A stretch of DNA of 64,000 bases from Tateyamaria omphalii (lineage in GTDB: Bacteria > Pseudomonadota > Alphaproteobacteria > Rhodobacterales > Rhodobacteraceae), in assembly GCF_019802125.1 (NCBI RefSeq), contig NZ_JAHVHT010000002.1:620001-684000 (forward strand), written 5' to 3'. Made by a program: the position numbers and the translations under genes. This document shows positions 52,694-61,584 of this stretch, one piece after another (within the stretch, counting starts at the first letter, position 1; each line of letters opens with the position of its first letter). Below the pieces are notes generated by a model. The model saw nothing but the letters and a program-made list of their open reading frames with translations. It was not told where the DNA came from and made no database searches.

Positions 52694-53299
52694 TCACACC
52701 CAAGGGCGCGCCTGGGCCGCTTGCGCCTCGAACGTGTCGATGCTGCCGGCCTTCTCCATGGTCAGGCCGATGTCGTCCAAACCTTCCAAAAGGCAGTGCT
52801 TTTTGAAGGCGTCCACCTCGAAGCTGAAGCTCTCGCCATCCGACGTCGTCACGGTCTGGTTTTCCAGATCGACGGTCATGCGGGCGTTGGCCCCTTTCTC
52901 GGCGTCCTTCATCAGAACGTCCACGGCTTCTTGCGGCAGGGCGATGGGCAGGATGCCGTTCTTGAAGCAGTTGTTGTAGAAAATGTCTGCAAATGAGGTG
53001 GATATGACGCAGCGGATGCCGAAATCCTTGATCGCCCAAGGGGCGTGCTCGCGGGATGAGCCGCAGCCGAAGTTGTCGCCTGCCACCAGGATTTGCGCCT
53101 CGCGATAGGCGTCCTGGTTCAGCACGAACTCGGGAATTTCATTGCCCTGACGATCAAAGCGCATCTCGTCAAAGAGGTTGGCGCCAAGGCCCGAGCGTTT
53201 GATTGTCTTCAGGAACTGCTTGGGAATGATCATGTCGGTGTCGATATTGACCAGCGGCATGGGGGCCGCGATCCCTGTCAGTGTTTCGAATTTGTCCAT
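52694..53299 (-). CDS. leuD: 3-isopropylmalate dehydratase small subunit
   Basis: A 201-aa swivel-domain subunit of isopropylmalate isomerase: [30 protein letters not shown] and [14 protein letters not shown] are the family signatures. Start at 53299 (MDKFETLTG). Pairs with LeuC just upstream. Confidence 0.97.
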   Translation of the reverse strand: MDKFETLTGIAAPMPLVNIDTDMIIPKQFLKTIKRSGLGANLFDEMRFDRQGNEIPEFVLNQDAYREAQILVAGDNFGCGSSREHAPWAIKDFGIRCVISTSFADIFYNNCFKNGILPIALPQEAVDVLMKDAEKGANARMTVDLENQTVTTSDGESFSFEVDAFKKHCLLEGLDDIGLTMEKAGSIDTFEAQAAQARPWV

Positions 53300-53321
53300 T
53301 TTCGTTAACCTTTTCTGGAAA

Positions 53322-53348
53322 GGCGGTGGGGTGAAACACCACCCTACA
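53322..53348. repeat. REP-like palindrome between leuC and leuD (leuD side)
   Basis: On the minus strand GTAGGGTGG is followed by GTGTTTCACCCCACC, forming a hairpin GGTGG...CCACC. Similar GTAGGGTGG-headed palindromes are common between genes in this family of bacteria, as I recall. Companion to 53464-53482. Confidence 0.45.
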
Positions 53349-53463
53349 TCTTGTGGTTGGTGCCGTGAAAAGGGCCTGTCACCCCCCGTGCACCATGCGT
53401 ACACCCCCTGTGCACCCCCATCGTCATGGTGCGGTAAGACACCATTAACGAAGGGGTGGGGGT

Positions 53464-53482
53464 GGTGGGCAGATTGCCCACC
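53464..53482. repeat. Perfect palindrome directly after leuC
   Basis: GGTGGGCAGATTGCCCACC: 8-bp arms, 3-nt loop, abutting the leuC stop. There is no T-run, so a REP-like element or message-stabilising hairpin rather than a classical terminator. Confidence 0.6.
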
Positions 53483-54886
53483 TTACATCAGTTCACGCAC
53501 ATCCGTCAGCTTGCCAGTGATAGCCGCCGCCGCCGCCATGCCGGGCGAGACGAGGTGCGTGCGCCCCTTATAGCCCTGCCGCCCTTCGAAGTTGCGGTTC
53601 GAGGTCGATGCGCAACGCTCATCCTCGGCCAGCTGGTCGGGGTTCATCGCAAGGCACATGGAACAGCCCGCAAGGCGCCACTCGAAACCGGCTTCCTTGA
53701 AGATGTCGGCGAGCCCTTCTTCCTCGGCCTGCGCGCGGACGAGGCCGGAGCCCGGAACGACCATGGCCCGTTTGACCTTGATCTTCTTGCCCTTGAGGAT
53801 TTCGGCAGCGGCGCGCAGATCCTCGATCCGGCCATTGGTGCAGGAGCCGATGAACACCGTATCGATTTCGATGTCGCTGAGCGGCGTGCCGGGGGTCAGG
53901 CCCATGTAGTCGAGCGAGCGTTGGGCCGCGCCGACCTTGCCGCCTTCGAAGTCGTCTGCGCTGGGCACGTTGGCCGTGATCGGCAGCACGTCTTCGGGCG
54001 AGGTGCCCCAGGTGACGACCGGCGCGATGTCTTCGCCCTTGATCGTGATGACCTTGTCCCAATGGGCATCGTCATCGGAGAAGAGCGTTTTCCACCATGC
54101 GAGTGCGGCTTCGAATTGCGCACCCTTCGGCGCGTGGGGGCGGCCCTTGACGTACTCAAACGTTTTTTCATCTGGCGCGATCAGGCCGGCGCGTGCGCCG
54201 CCTTCGATGGCCATGTTGCAGACCGTCATGCGCCCTTCCATGGACAGATCGCGGATGGCTTCGCCGCAATACTCGATGACGTAGCCGGTGCCGCCTGCTG
54301 TGCCGGTTTCGCCGATGACGGACAGGGTGATGTCCTTGGCCGTGACACCGGGGCGCAGTTTGCCCGTGATCTCGACCTTCATGTTCTTGGATTTCTTCTG
54401 GATCAGCGTTTGCGTGGCCAGCACGTGTTCCACTTCGGACGTTCCGATGCCATGCGCCAGCGCGCCGAAGGCGCCGTGGGTCGCAGTGTGGCTGTCACCG
54501 CAAACGACGGTCATGCCGGGCAGGGTCCAGCCCTGTTCGGGGCCGACGATGTGGACGATGCCCTGACGGACGTCGGACACCGGATAGTAGTGGATCCCGA
54601 AATCCTTGGCGTTCTTGTCGAGGGCCGCAACTTGGATCGCTGAATCCTCTGTCATGTTCTTGGGATCTTCGCGGCCCGCTGTCGTCGGCACGTTGTGGTC
54701 CGGCACGGCGATCGTCTTTTCCGGGGCGCGCACCTTGCGGCGCGCCATGCGCAACCCTTCAAAGGCTTGCGGGCTGGTCACCTCATGGACGAGGTGGCGG
54801 TCGATATAGAGCAGGCAGGTGCCGTCTTCAGCTTCGTGCGCGACGTGGGCATCCCAGATTTTATCATAGAGTGTCTTGGGGGACAT
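53483..54886 (-). CDS. leuC: 3-isopropylmalate dehydratase large subunit
   Basis: A 467-aa aconitase-family subunit. The three cluster-ligating Cys are visible in GSCTNGR and [10 protein letters not shown], with the PDHNVPTT and [14 protein letters not shown] blocks typical of LeuC. Runs with leuD; the gap of about 180 bp contains palindromes. Confidence 0.97.
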   Translation of the reverse strand: MSPKTLYDKIWDAHVAHEAEDGTCLLYIDRHLVHEVTSPQAFEGLRMARRKVRAPEKTIAVPDHNVPTTAGREDPKNMTEDSAIQVAALDKNAKDFGIHYYPVSDVRQGIVHIVGPEQGWTLPGMTVVCGDSHTATHGAFGALAHGIGTSEVEHVLATQTLIQKKSKNMKVEITGKLRPGVTAKDITLSVIGETGTAGGTGYVIEYCGEAIRDLSMEGRMTVCNMAIEGGARAGLIAPDEKTFEYVKGRPHAPKGAQFEAALAWWKTLFSDDDAHWDKVITIKGEDIAPVVTWGTSPEDVLPITANVPSADDFEGGKVGAAQRSLDYMGLTPGTPLSDIEIDTVFIGSCTNGRIEDLRAAAEILKGKKIKVKRAMVVPGSGLVRAQAEEEGLADIFKEAGFEWRLAGCSMCLAMNPDQLAEDERCASTSNRNFEGRQGYKGRTHLVSPGMAAAAAITGKLTDVRELM

Positions 54887-54942
54887 GGTTGGTCCTCTCC
54901 CTTTGATTGGCTGTGTTTGAAATGGATGAGAGGTGGGCAGCC

Positions 54943-55086
54943 TTATAGGCGCGCCAGCACCGTGTGCGTCGCCCCGAAAAAGCGTTCGCGCAGCCGTGCG
55001 CGGTCATCCATGTCAAAGAGGCGTGTCATGCGTGCCAGATAACGGGATTCCATGCGCCGATCAAGCGAGGCTGCAATTGATTGCAT
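54943..55086 (-). CDS. Possible small protein (47 aa), doubtful
   Basis: [20 protein letters not shown] and the following [18 protein letters not shown] stretch look like small DUF1127-type or similar alphaproteobacterial peptides. No good ribosome-binding site precedes either ATG (55086 or 55053). It sits in the gap between leuC and the mechanosensitive channel gene. Confidence 0.3.
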   Translation of the reverse strand: MQSIAASLDRRMESRYLARMTRLFDMDDRARLRERFFGATHTVLARL

Positions 55087-55125
55087 GGCCCGGGCATTGC
55101 ATGCTGCGCAGAACGGAGGGGCGGG

Positions 55126-56535
55126 ATGAGCAACCACACCGGTGGCAACAGCAACGGGATCGCCGACGCGCTGAATTCGGCAGCCGAAGCCGCGACGCTG
55201 GGAGCCACACAGGACGGCGAGACGCTGGTCGAGGTCGTGACCTCGGTGGCTGCGTTGCTTTTGGGCCATGTCGAGACGTTGGTGTCGTCCCTGTTGCGGC
55301 CCTGGGTGGCGTACCAGATCGGCATTGCGCTGGCCGTGTTCTTGGCGGCCCACCTGCTGCGCCGTCTGCTGGGCCCGCGCATCCGCGAATGGATGGGCAC
55401 GCGCGAGGGCTGGCCCAAGTGGCGCATGCGCGTGCTGGTCGTCGTACACCAGCGTTTGCGGGCGATGTTCTTCGTCTTTCTCATGTGGCTGGTCGTCTGG
55501 ATCATGCGAGAGGTCACGTGGCCCTCTCGATCCTATGTGCTGGGCGTCATTGCGACCCTTGCGACCGCGTGGCTGCTGGTTGCCTTTGCCACGCGGCTGA
55601 TCCGGTCGCTGTTTTTGCGCCGTGTCGTGCGCTACGGCGCGTGGATCTACGTGACGCTTTACGTTCTGGGCGTGGTCGACGAGGCGGCCGAGGTGCTGGA
55701 CGCCGCCGCCATCAGCTTTGGCGAGATGCGCATTTCCGCCCTGCTGATCGTGCAGGGCGTGGTCATCATCGGCTGCCTGCTGGCGCTCGCCCGCTTCGTC
55801 ACCGTCACCACGTCCAGCCGTGTGCAATCGAACGAGGATATCTCGCCCTCGATGCGGGTGCTGATCGTCAAGGTCGTGCAGATCGTGTTCTATGCCATTG
55901 CCTTCTACGCGGGGGTGCGGGCGCTTGGGATCGATCTGACGGGTCTCGCGGTCCTGTCCGGTGCCATCGGCGTTGGCCTGGGCTTCGGCCTGCAGAAGGT
56001 GGTGTCGAACCTTGTCTCCGGCGTCATCATCCTGCTCGACAAGTCGATCAAGCCGGGCGACGTGATTTCCCTTGGCGACACGTTCGGGTGGATCCAGACC
56101 CTGGGCGCCCGCTACGCCTCGGTCGTGACCCGCGATGGGCGCGAATACCTGATCCCGAACGAAGACCTGATCACCGGCCAGGTGGTCAACTGGTCCCATT
56201 CGAACGAGTTCGTCCGCCTCGATATCTACTTCGGCACGTCCTATGGCTGCGATCCCCATCAGGTGCGCAAGCTCGCCATCGAAGCGGCCAAGGGGGTGGA
56301 GCGTGTGCTGTCGTCCCGACCGCCCGTCTGTCACATCGTGGGGTTCGGCGACAGCTCGGTCGACTACATCCTGCGCTTCTGGATCACCGACCCGACCGGC
56401 GGGCTGACCAACATCCGCGGTAACGTCTATCTGGCGCTGTGGGACATCTTCAAAGAGAACGACATCTCGATCCCCTTCCCGCAGCGCGAGGTGCGGCTAT
56501 TGGGCGAGAACGGGACACAGGATGACGGGTCATGA
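55126..56535 (+). CDS. Mechanosensitive channel family protein (MscS-like)
   Basis: A 469-aa channel that would release solutes at hypo-osmotic shock. About five TM helices precede the conserved pore and beta domain: GAIGVGLGFGLQKVVSNLVSG (pore helix TM3) and DKSIKPGDVISLGDTFGWIQ. Start at 55126 with GGAGGGG upstream. Stop overlaps the next start. Confidence 0.92.
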   Translation: MSNHTGGNSNGIADALNSAAEAATLGATQDGETLVEVVTSVAALLLGHVETLVSSLLRPWVAYQIGIALAVFLAAHLLRRLLGPRIREWMGTREGWPKWRMRVLVVVHQRLRAMFFVFLMWLVVWIMREVTWPSRSYVLGVIATLATAWLLVAFATRLIRSLFLRRVVRYGAWIYVTLYVLGVVDEAAEVLDAAAISFGEMRISALLIVQGVVIIGCLLALARFVTVTTSSRVQSNEDISPSMRVLIVKVVQIVFYAIAFYAGVRALGIDLTGLAVLSGAIGVGLGFGLQKVVSNLVSGVIILLDKSIKPGDVISLGDTFGWIQTLGARYASVVTRDGREYLIPNEDLITGQVVNWSHSNEFVRLDIYFGTSYGCDPHQVRKLAIEAAKGVERVLSSRPPVCHIVGFGDSSVDYILRFWITDPTGGLTNIRGNVYLALWDIFKENDISIPFPQREVRLLGENGTQDDGS

Positions 56536-57197
56536 TCCAGATCGGTGAGGGGGCATGGCAGATCCCGGTGATGCCGCGGCAGTCAGTGAACTGCTACCTG
56601 CTGGGAGACGTGCTGGTGGATGCGGGCGTGAAACGGTCGGGGCGCAAGCTGCTGGCGGCACTCAGGGGCAAGGCGGTGTCGGCCCACGTCCTGACCCATG
56701 CCCACCCCGACCATCAGGGGGCGACGGCAACGATGTGCCGCGCGCTGAACCTGCCGCTGATGTGTCACGAGGCAGAACGCGAGGCGGCAGAGACCGGATA
56801 TGTCCTCGGCTCCTTTCCCAACCCGACATCGCTGATGGCGCGAATGCAGCAACGGTTCTTTGCGGGCGAGGGGTATCCGGTTGCCCGAACGCTTGTGGAA
56901 GGCGACAAGGTCGGCGGGTTCGAGGTGATCGAGACGCCGGGCCACACGGCCGGGCATATCTCGTTCTGGCGGGCCTCGGATGGGGTGCTGATTGCCGGGG
57001 ATGCTGCGGTGGGGATGAACCTGTTTACCACTGCGCCGCGACTGGGCTTGCCGCTGGAGATTGCCACCTGGGATATGAATGCGGCACGCGCCTCAATCCG
57101 CAAGCTGGCTGATTTGCGGCCCCGGCGCGTTGCGTTTGGTCATGGGCCGGCGGTCGAGGGCGCGGCCTTTGTTCAGTTTGCGGAGACGCTGGCCTAA
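56532..57197 (+). CDS. MBL-fold metallo-hydrolase
   Basis: A 221-aa metallo-beta-lactamase-fold hydrolase with the metal motif HAHPDH (HxHxDH) near residue 56, GHTAGH and later GDA and GHG ligands. Substrate unknown. Overlaps the mscS-like stop (ATGA). Confidence 0.88.
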   Translation: MIQIGEGAWQIPVMPRQSVNCYLLGDVLVDAGVKRSGRKLLAALRGKAVSAHVLTHAHPDHQGATATMCRALNLPLMCHEAEREAAETGYVLGSFPNPTSLMARMQQRFFAGEGYPVARTLVEGDKVGGFEVIETPGHTAGHISFWRASDGVLIAGDAAVGMNLFTTAPRLGLPLEIATWDMNAARASIRKLADLRPRRVAFGHGPAVEGAAFVQFAETLA

Positions 57198-57248
57198 CAA
57201 CGGAACAGGGCCCGGGGTCGGGCGTTGTGTGTCCAAAGGAGACACGCA

Positions 57249-57920
57249 ATGCCACATACACTGACACTGCGCGAAGTCGCGCCACTGACACACGACACCA
57301 ACCGCTACGTTTTTGGCCGCCCGGCCAATTTCGACTTTGAGCCCGGACAGGCCGCCGAACTGGCGATCTGCCGCGACGGCTGGCGCGACGCCCCGCGCCC
57401 CTTCACCTTCACGTCCCTGCCCGACGACGATCAGCTTGAATTCGTCATCAAGAGCTATCCTGAAAAGGACGGCGTGACCGAAGAGCTGGCCGACATCGAA
57501 CCCGGCACGGTGTTTGAACTCGACGGTCCGTTTGGCGCGATCGAGGACAAGGGCGCGGGTGTCTTTCTGGCTGCGGGCGCGGGCGTAACACCCTTTATCG
57601 CCATCCTGCGCAATCGCGCCCGGCAGGGTGCGGTCGATGGCTGCCACCTGATCTATTCCAACACCTGCGCCAAGGACATCATCCTGCGCCACGAGTGGGA
57701 CCAGATGGATGGCCTGTCCGTCGATCACGTGCTGTCCGACGAGCAGGTTGACGGCCTGCATCACGGTGAGGTCGACACTGCGTTCCTGCGGGAACATGTG
57801 AGCGACACGGATCAGATGTTCTATATCTGCGGGCCGCAAGCCTATGTGGATGCGATGCGGGATGGTTTGCAGGAGATCGGTGTCAAAACCGATAAGATCG
57901 TCACCGAGGACGGTTGGTAA
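57249..57920 (+). CDS. Ferredoxin reductase-like FAD/NAD(P)H oxidoreductase
   Basis: A 223-aa flavin reductase: FAD-binding RPFTFTSLPDD, NAD-binding FLAAGAGVTPFIAILR, and CGPQAYVDAMRDGL at the C-terminus. Start at 57249 (MPHTLTLRE). A stand-alone reductase with no ferredoxin domain. Confidence 0.88.
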   Translation: MPHTLTLREVAPLTHDTNRYVFGRPANFDFEPGQAAELAICRDGWRDAPRPFTFTSLPDDDQLEFVIKSYPEKDGVTEELADIEPGTVFELDGPFGAIEDKGAGVFLAAGAGVTPFIAILRNRARQGAVDGCHLIYSNTCAKDIILRHEWDQMDGLSVDHVLSDEQVDGLHHGEVDTAFLREHVSDTDQMFYICGPQAYVDAMRDGLQEIGVKTDKIVTEDGW

Positions 57921-57923
57921 GAG

Positions 57924-57963
57924 AAGAAAAAAGGGGGCGCATCCGGTGCGTCCCCTTCTTTTC
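57924..57963. terminator. Bidirectional intrinsic terminator
   Basis: Nine-bp stem (57933-57941 with 57947-57955, one G-U) and 5-nt loop, flanked by A-rich and T-rich runs, between convergent genes. Confidence 0.88.
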
Positions 57964-57974
57964 GGGAGCTTTTG

Positions 57975-58193
57975 TCAGCCGGTGCTGTCCTGCGCGACGG
58001 CTTCCAGCAAATCGCCCGGCTGGCATTCGAGCGCCTCGCACAGCTTGGCCAGTGTTTCGAACCTGATGCCTTTGACCTTGCCCGACTTGAGCAGGCTCAG
58101 GTTCTGTTCCGTGATCCCGATCTGTGCTGCCAGATCGCGGCCCTTCACCTTGTGCAGGGCCATCATCACGTCGAGCCGCACAACGATTCCCAT
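57975..58193 (-). CDS. Small XRE-family regulator (YozG-like)
   Basis: A 72-aa HTH protein (RDLAAQIGITEQNLSLLKSG, then RFETLAKLCEALECQPGDLL). Its start shares a base with the stop of the DUF2975 gene, the usual pairing for this family. Function of the pair unknown. Confidence 0.88.
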   Translation of the reverse strand: MGIVVRLDVMMALHKVKGRDLAAQIGITEQNLSLLKSGKVKGIRFETLAKLCEALECQPGDLLEAVAQDSTG

Positions 58194-58726
58194 CAGATGA
58201 ACTCCCTGTTTTCGGCCATGAGCCGCGCCGCTTCGGACTGGATGTAGCCGAAGAGCGTCAGCAGGGCCGCCGCCAGCAGCATAAACAGGCCGGATCCGTC
58301 GATGGTGATGGACAGCGTCCGTTCGCCCGGCGGGTTGTTCCAGGTCAGAGCGAGGATGATGATCGTCCGGCTGACAATCTCGACCACGGCAAGCGCGAGC
58401 AGGCCCTGTCCGATTCGCAGCACGCGACGGGCGGTATCACCCTGGAATGTCTCGCCATCCGCACAGGCCGACAGCCAGCCGCGCACGCACCACAGCACCC
58501 AAAGCAGCAGGATGTATGAGGCAACTTCGATCACGCGCCACAGCATGATCGCCCAGGGTGCCGGCGTTTCGGGGAAGTTTTTCGTATCGTATTCCTCGCG
58601 CAGATCGGCGATCGAGAGGCCGCCATCGGCAATGGCTATGGCAGCGGCAACAACAAGAAGCACCAAAAGGCCTATCGTGGCCCATTCAAACTGCCGTGCG
58701 CGTTTTGCGATCAAACTGTCTTGCAT
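58193..58726 (-). CDS. DUF2975-type membrane protein
   Basis: A 177-aa protein with four TM segments (about 15-30, 62-80, 108-122 and 140-158). Size, topology and pairing with a YozG-like XRE protein identify it as the DUF2975 group. Role unknown. Confidence 0.75.
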   Translation of the reverse strand: MQDSLIAKRARQFEWATIGLLVLLVVAAAIAIADGGLSIADLREEYDTKNFPETPAPWAIMLWRVIEVASYILLLWVLWCVRGWLSACADGETFQGDTARRVLRIGQGLLALAVVEIVSRTIIILALTWNNPPGERTLSITIDGSGLFMLLAAALLTLFGYIQSEAARLMAENREFI

Positions 58727-58796
58727 CTATGTTTCCTATTCGGTCACTAAAATTTACTGTAAAACAATAAAAAATGATTCGAAAGGATAAATTCTG

Positions 58797-59324
58797 ATGA
58801 AAGAGATTGTTCTTGCCACGCTTCTTTTGGTGGCTATGGGCCTTGGCGCCTGTTCCACCGTTGTCCCCGCCACCTTGTACCAGATGCGCGGGCTTGATCC
58901 CCTGTCTGCCGACCCTGCGGACATCGCCTTGCGTGTGGATTTGCCCGAGGGGCTGGGCCTGTTGCCCGGGTCCGGCAGGCTCCAGTTGCGCGCCACGGAC
59001 GCGGACGGGTCAGAGATGGTCGGCAGCTACCCGATCACGATGGTCGGCGATGTGTTGCAGGTGGAACCGGCCTCCCATGCCGACTTGCGGGCGTTGCAGG
59101 CCGAGATACGGGCACGAAAGGCGGCTGATCCTGAGGGTGTCACCGGCAGTCTGAGCGTGGATTTCGAGCCGTGCAGCGACATGGCCGCCCTTCCCGAAGA
59201 CGCCCGCGTATCGGTGGATATCCGCCTTGCTGCGGATGCGGCCTTTCTGCCCTTGCTGCGCGACGCGCCGCTGGCGGACGCGCTTGAAATGGCGGCACTG
59301 GAGGAGCTGACGCTGTGTCCATGA
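58797..59324 (+). CDS. Putative lipoprotein
   Basis: A 175-aa protein with lipoprotein signal MKEIVLATLLLVAMGLGACS (lipobox LGAC). The mature part has alternating hydrophobic strands and an acidic composition. No family recognised. Confidence 0.75.
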   Translation: MKEIVLATLLLVAMGLGACSTVVPATLYQMRGLDPLSADPADIALRVDLPEGLGLLPGSGRLQLRATDADGSEMVGSYPITMVGDVLQVEPASHADLRALQAEIRARKAADPEGVTGSLSVDFEPCSDMAALPEDARVSVDIRLAADAAFLPLLRDAPLADALEMAALEELTLCP

Positions 59325-59470
59325 GCCGCATTCATTGAAATGTCATGTCAGCGTTGCTACCATTCCCATACCCCGGCGCTGCGGGTTTTGGCGGCGCGCT
59401 GACCAAGGAGGACAATGTCCTGTCATTCTCTGCTGACGCGGTTCAGACCGCTGATGGAGCCGCGGCTGTG

Positions 59471-59830
59471 ATGGCCGCCCCCAAAACGCAGGCCACAAGC
59501 GAGGCGATCCTTGAGGCCGTGCTGTCTTCCCTCAACGACGACAAGGCCGAAGATGTTGTGCAGATTGATCTGCGCGGGAAGACTGCCATGGGTGACTACA
59601 TGGTGATCTGCTCGGGCCGGTCGTCCCGCCAGGTGGCGGCGATCTCGGAAAAGCTGGTGGAGCGGCTGAAGGCGACCTTCGGCATCGCGACCCGGACCGA
59701 GGGCAAGGACACCGGCGACTGGGTGCTGATCGACACGGGCGACGTGATCGTCCACGTGTTCCGCCCGGAAGTGCGCGAGTTCTACCAGTTGGAGAAGATG
59801 TGGCAGCCCGGTGCTGCCGCGGCCAACTGA
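59471..59830 (+). CDS. rsfS: Ribosome silencing factor RsfS
   Basis: A 119-aa protein that binds L14 on the 50S subunit and slows subunit joining under starvation. Signatures: DDKAEDVVQIDLRGK, MVICSGRSSRQVAAI, and GDWVLIDTGDVIVHVFRPEV. The start at 59471 matches family length; the in-frame ATG at 59345 would add 42 atypical residues. Followed 16 nt later by rlmH, the common pair. Confidence 0.93.
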   Translation: MAAPKTQATSEAILEAVLSSLNDDKAEDVVQIDLRGKTAMGDYMVICSGRSSRQVAAISEKLVERLKATFGIATRTEGKDTGDWVLIDTGDVIVHVFRPEVREFYQLEKMWQPGAAAAN

Positions 59831-59845
59831 TCTGACCCGGCACTG

Positions 59846-60316
59846 ATGCGTGTGCATATCTGCGCGGTGGGCCGCCTGCGGGGCGGTCCAGAGGGCGATT
59901 TGGTGTCTGACTACGTCACCCGCTTTGACCGCACGGGCCGGGCCCTGGGCCTTGGCCCCCTGACCGTTACCGAAGTCGAGGACCGCAAGGGCGGCGGTAT
60001 GGGTGCCGAGGCCGATTTGCTGCGCCGTGCTTTGCCAAAGGGCGCACTGCTCTGCTGTCTGGACGAGCGCGGAAAGGTCGAGGCGTCACCCGCCTTTGCC
60101 AAGCGCTTGGCCTGGTGGCGGGATGCGGGGCGGAGCGACGTCGCCTTTGTCATCGGTGGGGCAGACGGGATTGATCCGGGCCTGCGGAGCGAGGCGGATC
60201 ATTTGCTGTCCTTCGGCGCGATGGTCTGGCCGCATATGCTGGTACGGGTGATGCTGGCCGAGCAGCTGTATCGTGCCGCGTCGATCATGGCCGGGTCGCC
60301 CTATCATCGGGTGTGA
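59846..60316 (+). CDS. rlmH: 23S rRNA (pseudouridine-1915-N3)-methyltransferase RlmH
   Basis: A 156-aa SPOUT methyltransferase. FVIGGADGID and the C-terminal LVRVMLAEQLYRAASIMAGS with PYH are the conserved AdoMet-knot and tail. Directly follows rsfS. Confidence 0.96.
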   Translation: MRVHICAVGRLRGGPEGDLVSDYVTRFDRTGRALGLGPLTVTEVEDRKGGGMGAEADLLRRALPKGALLCCLDERGKVEASPAFAKRLAWWRDAGRSDVAFVIGGADGIDPGLRSEADHLLSFGAMVWPHMLVRVMLAEQLYRAASIMAGSPYHRV

Positions 60317-60356
60317 TCCAAAGGCCGCTGCGCGACGCGACCCACTTTTTGGGAAT

Positions 60357-60395
60357 GAGGGGCGCTGCCCCTCAAACTCCCCGTCGTATTTTTCG
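60357..60395 (+). terminator. Terminator-like repeat after rlmH
   Basis: GAGGGGCGCTGCCCCTC (60357-60373) is a perfect 7-bp hairpin followed by ACTCCCCGTCGTATTTTTCG. The same arrangement (GC hairpin, CTCCCC..., T-run) recurs after glcD at 63034-63080. Confidence 0.6.
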
Positions 60396-60408
60396 TCAGA
60401 AGAAAGGC

Positions 60409-60765
60409 TTACTCGGTCGGGAGGGTGACGGTGGTTGTGCCCTCATTCCAGCCTGCGGGCAGGTCGCGTGCCTGGATCTGGACTCGTGTGGTGCCTGCGG
60501 GGATCGTCACGCCGCTCAGGGAGCGGGTGAAGGGTTGTTCGTCCACATGCGGGTGGTGCAGCACCCGCATGCCCAGTTCGTTGCCCTCCATGTCCAGCAC
60601 CCGCCAGCCGTCGGCGTAGTGGTCCCAGCCTGTGTCCGGGTGGCTGATGGTGACGGAGAAGCGGTAGGTGTCCGTGCCGGTCTTGGCGATGTCGACATTC
60701 TCGATCACCGGCTCTTCGGCAAGGGCAGGGGTGGCGAGCAGCAGGAGGGGGATCAGGTGTTTCAT
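60409..60765 (-). CDS. Exported protein of unknown function
   Basis: A 118-aa protein with signal peptide MKHLIPLLLLATPALAEEP. The mature domain is all-beta-like (DTYRFSVTISHPDTGWDHYA...), resembling a small immunoglobulin-like sandwich. No domain named with confidence. Confidence 0.75.
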   Translation of the reverse strand: MKHLIPLLLLATPALAEEPVIENVDIAKTGTDTYRFSVTISHPDTGWDHYADGWRVLDMEGNELGMRVLHHPHVDEQPFTRSLSGVTIPAGTTRVQIQARDLPAGWNEGTTTVTLPTE

Positions 60766-60801
60766 GTGGGCAGGTTACGGTCCGTTTGTGATGGTGTCAT
60801 G

Positions 60802-61500
60802 TCACGTGTCCGTGCCCAGCAGGATGGTGCGTGAATTCGAAGCAAATTCCCGTCGCCAGATGACGGCGAGGGTGAATATCGTTGCCGCGATCAGCGTGAT
60901 GGGTCCGGCGAGCCATGCGATGCAGGCCAGCGCGAAGTAGACAGACCGGAGGCCGCGGTTGAAGGAGCGGGCGGCGGTGATGTTGATTTCGGCCGCCTGA
61001 GCGGCGCGGGGGCTGCAGATCGGGTCCGACGTGTCGTTCGGGACGGCGGCCATCACGACGGCGGCATAGCCGAAGAGACGGTTGGCCCAGACGAATTTCA
61101 GGAATGCGTTGGTCAGGAACAGGACCACGATCAGCATCTTGATCTCCCACACGAAGGCAGGCGTCTCCGTCAGGATCAGGTCATTGGCGATACCTGTCAG
61201 CTGCTCTGCATTGCCGATCAGGGCCAGCGTGCCGCCAATCGCGATGACCGAGGTCGAGGCGAAGAACGCCGTGCCTTGCCGCAGGCTCGCCACGATCTGA
61301 GCGTCGAAAATGCGCGGCTCTCGCGTGATCATCTGTTGCATCCACTCGCGCCGGAACCCTGCCATGATCTGTGACGTGGACGGATGCTTGGCCCGGGGGT
61401 GTTCGATGCGCCAACCGATGACCTGCCAGCCCAGTACCAGCAGGCCTATAGCGACAAAGTCGAGCGGTGTGAAAAGGGCGATACGGTCCAGCCAGGTCAT
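60802..61500 (-). CDS. DUF599 family membrane protein
   Basis: A 232-aa protein with about four TM segments; phrases such as REPRIFDAQIVASLRQGTAF and NDTSDPICSPRAAQAAEINI are typical of DUF599. The start at 61500 (MTWLDRIAL) is preferred; ATG 61554 is possible. Divergent from glcD. Confidence 0.82.
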   Translation of the reverse strand: MTWLDRIALFTPLDFVAIGLLVLGWQVIGWRIEHPRAKHPSTSQIMAGFRREWMQQMITREPRIFDAQIVASLRQGTAFFASTSVIAIGGTLALIGNAEQLTGIANDLILTETPAFVWEIKMLIVVLFLTNAFLKFVWANRLFGYAAVVMAAVPNDTSDPICSPRAAQAAEINITAARSFNRGLRSVYFALACIAWLAGPITLIAATIFTLAVIWRREFASNSRTILLGTDT

Positions 61501-61584
61501 GGCCGCGGTCTTACACCGCAGGAATTGAGATTGCATCCCGGTCAAATTGGTCATATTATTTTACCAATCGACGGAGGATGTCTC

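Noticed and set aside
54943-56334. 463-codon minus-strand frame opposite the MscS-like gene
   Set aside because: Antisense shadow; only its last 47 codons lie outside the channel gene and those are listed separately as doubtful.
61540-61580. ATTGGT...ACCAAT as a GlcC/LldR-type operator before glcD
   Set aside because: The half-sites are about 10 bp apart, unlike the compact site of that family, and no GntR gene is adjacent; too weak to call.
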